Assembly: GCA_964384415.1 (NCBI GenBank)
Contig: CAYLMV010000096.1
Span: forward strand, 1 to 14,203
Origin: JAGVPT01 sp964384415
Lineage (GTDB): Bacteria; Bacteroidota; Ignavibacteria; UBA10030; UBA8401
DNA length: 14,203 nucleotides
Direction of reading: 5' to 3'
The notes beneath the pieces were generated by a model. That model made no database searches and was not told where the DNA came from. It was given only the letters and a program-made list of their open reading frames with translations. Within the stretch, counting starts at the first letter, position 1. The number at the start of each line of letters is the position of its first letter. Both the position numbers and the translations under genes were made by a program. This document shows positions 7,255-13,898 of this stretch, one piece after another.

Positions 7255-8993
7255 CTTTCAACGGAATCTTTCAGATTGTTTTCTACCTCGCGGTCCTCAT
7301 CCTCCTTGCTAAACCGCTTGGAGCGTTCATGGCCCGCGTCTATCAACGAGAGAGAACATTTCTCGATCCTATCCTGGGTCCGCTCGAGCGCTTCATTTAT
7401 CGGATGTCAGGCATAAACTCGGAGGAAGAGTACGACTGGAAAGAGAACGCCCTCGCGATGCTCATCTTCAATTTCGCTGGGTTCGTTATTGTCTATGCTC
7501 TGCAGCGGTTGCAGCAATTGCTTCCCCTGAATCCGATGGGCATGACCGCAGTGACTCCAGATTCTTCCTTTAATACCGCGGTCAGTTTTGCCACCAACAC
7601 GAATTGGCAAGGATACGGTGGCGAGACCACGATGAGTTATTTCACACAGATGGCTGCATTGACGGTGCAAAACTTCGTCTCGGCTGCAACGGGAATGGCC
7701 GTGCTCGTGCTCATCATTCGCGGATTTGCCCGGCATTCAGCGAAAACGCTGGGTAACTTCTGGGTGGACTTGACCCGCAGCACCCTCTATATATTGTTGC
7801 CCCTCTCGATCGTTCTCTCGCTGGTGCTCGTCTCGCAAGGTGTGGTTCAGACGCTGTCGCCCTACGTCTCCGTGCCGATGCTTCAAGCTACACCGGACAC
7901 GAGCGGCGCAAAAGTGACCGATCAAGTCATTGCCGTGGGACCGGCAGCATCACAAATCGCTATTAAGCAGCTTGGCACAAACGGTGGAGGATTCTTCAAC
8001 GTAAACTCTGCACATCCGTACGAGAACCCAACGCCCCTCTCAAATTTTCTCGAGATGCTTTCGATTTTGCTCATTGCAGCGGCTCTTTGCTACACGTACG
8101 GCAAAATGGTGGGTGACACTCGTCAGGGATGGGCGCTCATCGCCGCCATGACGATCATTCTCGTCGCATTTCTGGGCCTCGCGGAGTGGGCTGAGCAGAG
8201 CGGCAATCCGGCTTTTAAGGGGATGGGGATCGACCAAACATCGGGCAGCCTTCAATCCGGCGGCAACATGGAGGGGAAAGAAGTCCGGTTCGGCATTGCG
8301 AACTCTGTTGTCTGGGCAACCGTAACGACCGCCGCATCTAATGGCTCGGTCAACTCTATGCACGATTCCTACATGCCCCTTGGCGGACTCGTCACGCTCG
8401 TGATGCTCCATTTTGGCGAAGTGGTTTTCGGTGGCGTCGGTTCTGGATTGTATGGGATGCTTGTCTTTGTGATTGTCGCCGTCTTTGTTGCCGGCCTTCT
8501 TGTCGGACGAACTCCTGAGTATCTGGGCCACAAGATTGAAGCATTCGAAATGAAAATGGCATCGATCTTAATTCTTATCATGCCTATCGCCGTCCTAGTG
8601 TTCACGGCTATCGCCGTCGTCAGCGCGGACGGGAAGGCGGGCATTCTCAATCCCGGCCCGCATGGATTCAGCGAGATTCTCTACGTTTTCACTTCTCAGG
8701 CGAACAACAATGGAAGTGCATTCGCTGGCGTCAGCGCTAATACGCCATTCTATAATTTTACCGGAGGCCTTGCGATGCTCATCGGCCGCTACTGGCTTGC
8801 GGTGCCCACTCTTGCTCTTGCGGGCTCGTTAGTGAGGAAAAAAATGATTCCTCCAAGCGAAGGGACTCTTCCAACCCACACGCCGCTGTTCATCTTCTGG
8901 CTCGTCGCAGTGGTCATCATCGTCGGGGCATTGAACTTTCTTCCGGCGCTTGCATTGGGTCCGATCGTCGAACACTTGCAGATGATTCATTGA
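7251..8993 (+). CDS. kdpA: K+-transporting ATPase subunit KdpA (K+ channel-like subunit)
   Basis: KdpA is the K+-selective subunit of KdpFABC, related to SKT-type K+ transporters, with four pore-loop repeats in the inner membrane. The start is ATG 7251, which overlaps the kdpF stop and has GGAG at 7239-7242; it gives 580 residues, slightly longer than the E. coli protein. An in-frame upstream extension to 7125 would read through kdpF in another frame and is rejected. The N terminus MTFNGIFQIVFYL is typical. Selectivity-filter regions are visible as TNTNWQGYGG (115-124), LGTNGGGFFN (241-250), TAASNGSVNSM (360-370) and ANNNGSAF (484-491). About ten hydrophobic helices alternate with these loops. 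A 67-base gap separates it from kdpB. Confidence 0.97.
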   Translation: MTFNGIFQIVFYLAVLILLAKPLGAFMARVYQRERTFLDPILGPLERFIYRMSGINSEEEYDWKENALAMLIFNFAGFVIVYALQRLQQLLPLNPMGMTAVTPDSSFNTAVSFATNTNWQGYGGETTMSYFTQMAALTVQNFVSAATGMAVLVLIIRGFARHSAKTLGNFWVDLTRSTLYILLPLSIVLSLVLVSQGVVQTLSPYVSVPMLQATPDTSGAKVTDQVIAVGPAASQIAIKQLGTNGGGFFNVNSAHPYENPTPLSNFLEMLSILLIAAALCYTYGKMVGDTRQGWALIAAMTIILVAFLGLAEWAEQSGNPAFKGMGIDQTSGSLQSGGNMEGKEVRFGIANSVVWATVTTAASNGSVNSMHDSYMPLGGLVTLVMLHFGEVVFGGVGSGLYGMLVFVIVAVFVAGLLVGRTPEYLGHKIEAFEMKMASILILIMPIAVLVFTAIAVVSADGKAGILNPGPHGFSEILYVFTSQANNNGSAFAGVSANTPFYNFTGGLAMLIGRYWLAVPTLALAGSLVRKKMIPPSEGTLPTHTPLFIFWLVAVVIIVGALNFLPALALGPIVEHLQMIH

Positions 8994-9060
8994 AAACAGT
9001 CGCAATGCGGCGATGGTCTTTATTGAATAGGAACTTATACACTAATTGAAGAGAATTTCC

Positions 9061-11190
9061 ATGCTAATCGAAAATCCAGAGGTTGTTCAGCAGACTTGGT
9101 CTTCACAGCAGCTCAAGAAACCGCAGGGCTTAACTAGCCCGATGTATCGGCGCGCCCTTGTCGATTCTCTGGCGAAGCTCAATCCCCGCTGGATGATCCG
9201 CAACCCCGTCATGTTCGTTGTTGAAGTGGGAAGTCTCCTTACGCTCGGTCTGTGGATTCAAGCGCTTGCCGGAAGCGGAGAAGCTCCCGCATGGTACATC
9301 GGCAGCGTCTCTCTATGGCTCTGGTTCACGGTTCTCTTCGCAAACTTTTCCGAGGCCTTGGCTGAAGGCCGCGGCAAAGCTCAGGCAGAGGCACTTCGAC
9401 GCGCGCGACAGGATACAAAGGCGAAACGGCTGAAGGGCGCATCACATAGTTCGGCCTTTGATATCGTCTCGTCATCGGTTCTGAGAAAGGGTGATGTCTA
9501 TCTTGTTGAAGTTGGTGAAGTGATTGCAGTCGACGGCGAGGTGGTTGAAGGAATTGCGTCCGTCGACGAGAGCGCGATCACCGGTGAGAGCGCTCCTGTT
9601 ATACGAGAATCGGGTGGCGATCGTAGCGCCGTCACTGGAGGCACGCGTGTTCTTTCGGACTGGCTGGTCATTCGTGCAACGGCCGAACCCGGGACCGGTT
9701 TCCTCGACAGGATGATTCGCCTGATCGAAGGTGCTAAGCGCCAGAAAACGCCGAATGAGATCGCTTTGAATATTCTCCTCGCCGCCTTCACAATTATCTT
9801 TCTTATGGTGTGCGTCACGCTCCTCCCCTACTCTCTTTTCAGCGTTGGGGCCGCCGGCCAGGGAAGTCCGGTTACAGTCACGGTCCTCGTGGCTCTTCTC
9901 GTTTGTTTGATTCCTACAACGATCGGCGGACTTCTTTCGGCAATAGGGATCGCCGGGATGGACAGGATGATTCGTCACAACGTGATCGCGACATCCGGAC
10001 GCGCAATCGAAGCCGCAGGAGATGTCGATGTGCTCCTGTTGGATAAAACCGGCACGGTCACCCTCGGCAACCGAATGGCTACAGATTTCTCTCCTGCACC
10101 GGGCGTTACAAAAGAGCGCCTTGCCGATGCAGCTCAGCTTGCCTCACTTGCAGACGAAACTCCGGAAGGCCGATCAATCGTCATTCTTGCGAAGGAGAAA
10201 TTCGGCCTGCGTGAGAGAAAAGTTAACGAGATCTCCGCACATTTTGTACCCTTCAGCGCCCAGACTCGTATGAGCGGAGCAGACATCCACCCGGAGGGAA
10301 AGAACGGTAAAAGGATTATTCGTAAAGGTGCAGCAGACGCAATAAAAATCTACGTCGAGGATTTGGGTGGAACATTTCCTCCGTTAGTCCATCAAACCGT
10401 CCAGGATATCAGCCGCGTGGGAGCGACACCTCTGGTTGTCGTCGAGAACAAAGAAGTGCTGGGTGTTATCCATTTGAAGGATATTGTCAAGGGTGGAATC
10501 AAAGAGCGGTTCGCCCATCTCAGAAAGATGGGGATTAAAACCGTGATGATCACGGGCGACAACAGGCTGACCGCTACAGCAATCGCCGCTGAGGCTGGCG
10601 TTGACGATTTTCTTGCCGAAGCAAAGCCGGAGGATAAGTTGAAGTTAATCCGGGACTATCAAAAGGGAGGCCGCCTGGTTGCAATGACCGGCGACGGCAC
10701 GAACGATGCGCCTGCTCTTGCTCAAGCGGACGTCGCCGTCGCAATGAACACCGGCACGCAGTCGGCTCGTGAAGCGGCGAACATGATCGACCTCGACAGC
10801 AATCCGACAAAGCTTTTGGAAATCGTCGAGATCGGAAAGCAGCTCCTTATGACGCGGGGAACATTGACGACGTTCAGCATTGCCAACGATGTTGCAAAAT
10901 ATTTCGCGATCATCCCGGCGGCGTTTGCAACCACGTACCCTGTGTTGAATGCTTTGAATATCATGCACCTCGCAACGCCAGAAAGCGCGATACTTTCCGC
11001 CGTGATTTTTAACGCCCTGATCATAGTTGCATTGATTCCGCTTGCCTTGCGCGGGGTGAAATATCGCCCCATGAGCGCCGTTCACCTGTTGCGCAAGCAC
11101 CTCCTCATTTATGGAGTCGGAGGGATAATCGCTCCCTTCTTCGGAATCAAGCTTGTGGATATGATCCTTGTCGCGTTGAAGCTGGTGTAA
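9061..11190 (+). CDS. kdpB: K+-transporting P-type ATPase subunit KdpB
   Basis: KdpB is the ATP-hydrolysing P-type ATPase subunit of the KdpFABC K+ pump. ATG 9061 gives 709 residues; a TTG at 9046 in frame would add five, but AAGAGAA at 9049-9055 fits the ATG better. Visible motifs are TGES at 174-177 (actuator domain; its Ser is the inhibitory phosphorylation site in E. coli), the membrane CLIPTTIGG segment, phosphorylated D328 in DKTGT, nucleotide-binding FSAQTRMSG (about 399-406) and KGA (422-424), TGDN (499-502) and TGDGTNDAP (543-551). Nothing catalytic is missing. A 67-base gap separates it from kdpA, unlike the overlapping genes upstream. A strong terminator follows, so this ends the first Kdp transcript. 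Confidence 0.97.
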   Translation: MLIENPEVVQQTWSSQQLKKPQGLTSPMYRRALVDSLAKLNPRWMIRNPVMFVVEVGSLLTLGLWIQALAGSGEAPAWYIGSVSLWLWFTVLFANFSEALAEGRGKAQAEALRRARQDTKAKRLKGASHSSAFDIVSSSVLRKGDVYLVEVGEVIAVDGEVVEGIASVDESAITGESAPVIRESGGDRSAVTGGTRVLSDWLVIRATAEPGTGFLDRMIRLIEGAKRQKTPNEIALNILLAAFTIIFLMVCVTLLPYSLFSVGAAGQGSPVTVTVLVALLVCLIPTTIGGLLSAIGIAGMDRMIRHNVIATSGRAIEAAGDVDVLLLDKTGTVTLGNRMATDFSPAPGVTKERLADAAQLASLADETPEGRSIVILAKEKFGLRERKVNEISAHFVPFSAQTRMSGADIHPEGKNGKRIIRKGAADAIKIYVEDLGGTFPPLVHQTVQDISRVGATPLVVVENKEVLGVIHLKDIVKGGIKERFAHLRKMGIKTVMITGDNRLTATAIAAEAGVDDFLAEAKPEDKLKLIRDYQKGGRLVAMTGDGTNDAPALAQADVAVAMNTGTQSAREAANMIDLDSNPTKLLEIVEIGKQLLMTRGTLTTFSIANDVAKYFAIIPAAFATTYPVLNALNIMHLATPESAILSAVIFNALIIVALIPLALRGVKYRPMSAVHLLRKHLLIYGVGGIIAPFFGIKLVDMILVALKLV

Positions 11191-11215
11191 GACCTCAGTT
11201 CCTCATATATGATCT

Positions 11216-11259
11216 ACAGTACTTCGTCCCGTGGATGCTTTCACGGGACGAACTGTTTT
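11216..11259 (+). terminator. Rho-independent terminator after kdpB
   Basis: A perfect 11-bp stem TTCGTCCCGTG (11223-11233) / CACGGGACGAA (11242-11252) encloses an 8-base loop. ACAG (11216-11219) can extend the stem with CTGT (11253-11256) across a 3-base bulge, and the hairpin ends in TTTT. It lies 25 bases after the kdpB stop and separates the two Kdp-associated transcription units. Confidence 0.88.
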
Positions 11260-11297
11260 AAGAAAGCTCGAATAATAGCAAGCAATTTGGAATTTAC

Positions 11298-11360
11298 TTT
11301 CACCTTTCTTTACAGATTTCTTATGCCTTCGATCTCTCTTTTTATGTCCTCTTCATTGCG
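11298..11360 (+). promoter_or_regulatory. Candidate KdpE-like operator upstream of the second unit
   Basis: 11298-11314 (TTTCACCTTTCTTTACA) matches 13 of 17 positions of the remembered E. coli KdpE site. 11336-11360 repeats the 25-base element found before the Kdp operon with three differences, all transitions and all in the same central triplet (CAC there, TGT here). The distance from box start to element start is 38 bases here and 27 there, a difference of about one helical turn, so factors would face the same side of the DNA. Binding is inferred. Confidence 0.5.
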
Positions 11361-11385
11361 TTCCCCATTGCGATAATTTAATTTG
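11356..11385 (+). promoter_or_regulatory. Predicted promoter of the second Kdp-associated unit
   Basis: TTG at 11356-11358 is followed after 20 bases by TAATTTG at 11379-11385, matching the spacing and sequence pattern of the Kdp operon promoter at 6158-6187. Transcription would start near 11391, just before the small-protein gene, and the terminator after kdpB lies upstream, so the second unit has its own start. Confidence 0.6.
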
Positions 11386-11411
11386 AGCACACAATGAATT
11401 GGGACAATCAA

Positions 11412-11630
11412 ATGCCTGAACTAATTTTGGCGTCAACCCTGGTGTTCTTCTACGCCGCCTACATGATTTATTTTTGGAAAACGGGGAGAAGAACAAACTC
11501 CTCAACTGACGTGGATCAGGAGAAATCTCTGGCCGGTTTCGACAATGAGACCGAAATCGTCCATGCCCGATTGGCTCACTTCGCAACTCAAATAGGCCAT
11601 TGGAGAATTTCATCCATGGTAAAAAAATAA
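11412..11630 (+). CDS. Small membrane protein, first gene of the second unit (HARLAHF/QIGHW family)
   Basis: This 72-residue paralogue of the protein at 6239-6451 has an N-terminal hydrophobic helix (about residues 4-22) followed by a basic KTGRR stop-transfer patch. A polar linker leads to GFDNETEIVHARLAHF (42-57) and QIGHW (60-64), then a short tail. ATG 11412 is chosen because GGGA (11401-11404) lies 7 bases upstream and the length matches the paralogue; ATG 11394, six codons earlier, would leave almost no leader after the predicted start site but cannot be excluded. The transmembrane parts and linkers of the two copies have diverged while the motif is kept. The porin gene follows after 19 bases. 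The function is unknown; the histidine-rich motif might bind a metal or contact a partner, which is speculation. Confidence 0.75.
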   Translation: MPELILASTLVFFYAAYMIYFWKTGRRTNSSTDVDQEKSLAGFDNETEIVHARLAHFATQIGHWRISSMVKK

Positions 11631-11649
11631 CAAGCGTTAAGGAAATGAA

Positions 11650-12735
11650 ATGATAATCAAGAACCTCGTTCGATCTTTGCCAATCACGGTGTTGTTGACA
11701 ACAGTGGTTACGGCTCAGCAAACTTCTTCGCTTGCAGTAAGCGGATTTGTCGATGGCTACTACAGCTGGAATTTCAATCAACCGGCAAACCGGACCGATA
11801 AATTGCGCAATTTCGATGTTTACGACAATCAAATGAACCTGAGCCTCGCAGAGGTTGTACTGCAAAAAAAGGCAGAGCCGGTCGGATTCCGGCTCGATGC
11901 TGATTTTGGGACTGCAAACGACATGGTGCAGGGAATCCCTCCCTACGGCACAACTCCCTACAGCACCCTGACGAATCTCCAGCAGGCATACCTCACAGGA
12001 GTGATCCCCGTTGGAGCAGGATTAACCGTCGATGCTGGCAAATTTGTGACCCACATGGGGTATGAAGTGATCGAATCGAAGGACAACTGGAACTACAGCC
12101 GCTCACTCCTCTTCGCATGGGCAATTCCATATTACCACACGGGCATTCGATTCACGTATCCTTTTTCCAGCAGCTTTACCGCGGCGTTCCATGTCGTCAA
12201 CAATTGGAATTCCAACATCGACAACAACGACTTCAAATCGCTCGGCCTCGCCTTGAATTACACCATCTCCAGTTCGACAACGTTTACGCTAAACGTGATG
12301 GACGGCGTGGAAGAGTCCGAACCGAATATTGCAGGCAAGAAGACTGTTTTCGACCTCATTCTGACGAATCAATTGACAGACGCGTTTGCGATTACTCTGA
12401 ACGGTGACTACGGCGATGAACGAACCCTCGGCGGCTTAGCAACATGGAAAGGTATCGCCGTTTACGGCCGCTATTCGATCGACACTGTATCGGCAGTGGC
12501 AATACGCGCCGAGATCTTTGACGACCCGATTGGTTACGCAACGGCGTTGAGCGTTCCGAAATTGGATGTCAAAGAGGTGACGGCAACGTACGAGTATAAA
12601 TTTTCCAATGCTCTTCTTCTTCGCGGAGAGTATCGCTACGATTTTGCCAATGCAGCCATTTTCGATAAGAAGACAACCGTGAATTCGCAAAATAATCAAC
12701 CCACCCTTCTCATCGGCGCTGTCGTAATGTTTTGA
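11650..12735 (+). CDS. Outer-membrane beta-barrel porin (BBP2/OmpL-like)
   Basis: This is a 361-residue predicted outer-membrane channel. A signal peptide (residues 1-22, cleavage after VTA) precedes a mature region built of alternating amphipathic strands and ending in a C-terminal Phe, as in Bam substrates. The start of the mature part (SGFVDGYYSWNFNQP, then NLSLAEVVLQKKAEPVGFRLD) is characteristic of the putative beta-barrel porin-2 family. ATG 11650 has AAGGAA at 11639-11644. It sits between the small-protein gene and the KdpD-like gene in the second unit, under the promoter that resembles the Kdp promoter. A role in admitting K+ or small cations when the Kdp pump is induced is inferred from this context; the pore specificity cannot be read from the sequence. 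Confidence 0.85.
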   Translation: MIIKNLVRSLPITVLLTTVVTAQQTSSLAVSGFVDGYYSWNFNQPANRTDKLRNFDVYDNQMNLSLAEVVLQKKAEPVGFRLDADFGTANDMVQGIPPYGTTPYSTLTNLQQAYLTGVIPVGAGLTVDAGKFVTHMGYEVIESKDNWNYSRSLLFAWAIPYYHTGIRFTYPFSSSFTAAFHVVNNWNSNIDNNDFKSLGLALNYTISSSTTFTLNVMDGVEESEPNIAGKKTVFDLILTNQLTDAFAITLNGDYGDERTLGGLATWKGIAVYGRYSIDTVSAVAIRAEIFDDPIGYATALSVPKLDVKEVTATYEYKFSNALLLRGEYRYDFANAAIFDKKTTVNSQNNQPTLLIGAVVMF

Positions 12736-12745
12736 GGTGAAGCAC

Positions 12746-13408
12746 ATGTACCATCAAATACTCAGAGAACCACATCCTGCGACTTCGAGCAAAGTACTCT
12801 TGCATCGCGAGTCAAAGAAGGATGCCGTCCTTTCATCAACGGAGCACTTTCGCGATCTCATTCGAAGGCGTCATTCGGGAAGCCTCAAAGTGTTTGTTAC
12901 GCGGGTTCCTCTTCCCAGTCTCTTTGACGGCATGGTCAGCGAGGGAAAACGCCTTCTCTCTTTGGGCGTCGACGCGGTTGTGGCCCTGGACGGGGAGCGA
13001 ACAAACGTTGAATTCCCGGAATCCCACGTTGTCCCTGCCCGGGAGATCCGTTTTGGCAAAAGTGTGCTTCACGAAATGGACTACGAAGCAGTAGTCCAGC
13101 GATCCCCGGAAGTTGTCATCATAGATAATCTCCTCCACGTCAACATTTCCTCGGCGGCGAATGAGATGCGCTATCACACCGTGCGCGATCTCCTTGACCA
13201 GGGTATCAGTGTCGTGGTCTCTGCATATTCTGCGTTCGGCAACAACTTGAAAACGGCGCTGGAATATGTCTCCCGGAATTTTCCTGACCGATTCGATCGA
13301 CAGACGAAACTTCCTGACGACGATATCTTCACTCTGGTGTTCACTCAGAAGAAAACTATTCGCTCCGCAGATTTCGCCGGCTCTGTCGGAAGCATTTCAA
13401 CTCAATAG
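12746..13408 (+). CDS. Stand-alone KdpD N-terminal-domain-like protein lacking the P-loop
   Basis: This 220-residue soluble protein resembles only the N-terminal domain of the K+ sensor kinase KdpD. Aligned from memory, SGSLKVFVTRVPLPSLFDGM (44-63) replaces KdpD 'G-K-L-K-I-F-x-G-x-A-P-G-V-G-K-T', so the Walker A glycines, Lys and Thr are gone. PEVVIIDNLLHVN (121-133) replaces the Walker B 'P-D-L-V-L-V-D-E-L-A-H-T-N', keeping the Asp but not the Glu. RYHTVRDLLDQGISVVVS (142-159) matches 'R-Y-x-D-V-E-E-L-L-x-A-G-I-D-V'. The USP domain, membrane helices and kinase core are absent. ATG 12746 follows GAGGTGA at 12734-12740; the porin ends at 12735. ATP binding is unlikely, so a scaffolding, ligand-binding or protein-contact role is more plausible. 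Short N-terminal-only KdpD proteins are known in cyanobacteria. Confidence 0.7.
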   Translation: MYHQILREPHPATSSKVLLHRESKKDAVLSSTEHFRDLIRRRHSGSLKVFVTRVPLPSLFDGMVSEGKRLLSLGVDAVVALDGERTNVEFPESHVVPAREIRFGKSVLHEMDYEAVVQRSPEVVIIDNLLHVNISSAANEMRYHTVRDLLDQGISVVVSAYSAFGNNLKTALEYVSRNFPDRFDRQTKLPDDDIFTLVFTQKKTIRSADFAGSVGSISTQ

Positions 13409-13417
13409 GATAAAGAA

Positions 13418-13855
13418 ATGACTTACCATCATAGACAAATCGGCACCATTATCATAGCTGGGATAGGCGTTGGCCTCATTGCGTTCAATGTGTGGAATCC
13501 GGTGCAGCCCGGGCCGGTCAGACTGGGAATATTCGCATTCCTCGCCCTGGCACTTGCCTTGTTCTTTTCATTGACTGTGGAAGTGAAAGGTAACGCGCTC
13601 GTGTGCCGATTTGGAGTCGGACTTATCCAAAAGACCTTCGCACTTTCAGAAATAGAAAGCGCTCAGATAGTTCGGAATCCATGGTATTCGGGCTGGGGAA
13701 TACGCTGGAGGCCGGGACGATACGTTTTGTGGAACGTTTCAGGCTTCAAGGCTGTGGAACTTGCCTTGAAAGATGGAAATCGATTCCGTATCGGAACTGA
13801 TGAGCCGGAAGAGCTTCTCAATGCGATCCGGAGTTACCGCACGCTGGCAGGTTAA
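13418..13855 (+). CDS. Two-TM bacterial PH-domain-like membrane protein
   Basis: This 145-residue protein has two hydrophobic helices (about 8-25 and 35-52) followed by a soluble beta-rich region. The pattern 'VKGNALVCRFGVGLIQKTFALSEIESAQ' (split here at about 56-83), GWGIRWRPGRYVLWNVSG (92-109), AVELALKDGNRFRIGTDEPEEL (112-133) is typical of bacterial PH-like membrane-anchored proteins of unknown function. ATG 13418 has AGGAT (13407-13411) at good spacing, and its start lies 9 bases after the KdpD-like gene, so the two are probably cotranscribed. A link to K+ homeostasis is inferred from the operon only. Confidence 0.75.
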   Translation: MTYHHRQIGTIIIAGIGVGLIAFNVWNPVQPGPVRLGIFAFLALALALFFSLTVEVKGNALVCRFGVGLIQKTFALSEIESAQIVRNPWYSGWGIRWRPGRYVLWNVSGFKAVELALKDGNRFRIGTDEPEELLNAIRSYRTLAG

Positions 13856-13898
13856 CGACTGTCTTTATTGAATCTCAATTCACAAAAGGGAGATAGAT

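Noticed and set aside
9016..13873. Exact 13-base repeat GTCTTTATTGAAT at 9016-9028 and 13861-13873, before kdpB and before the PII-like gene
   Set aside because: About one such pair is expected by chance in 14 kb, and neither copy shows a matching promoter or hairpin context. The shared intergenic placement is noted only.
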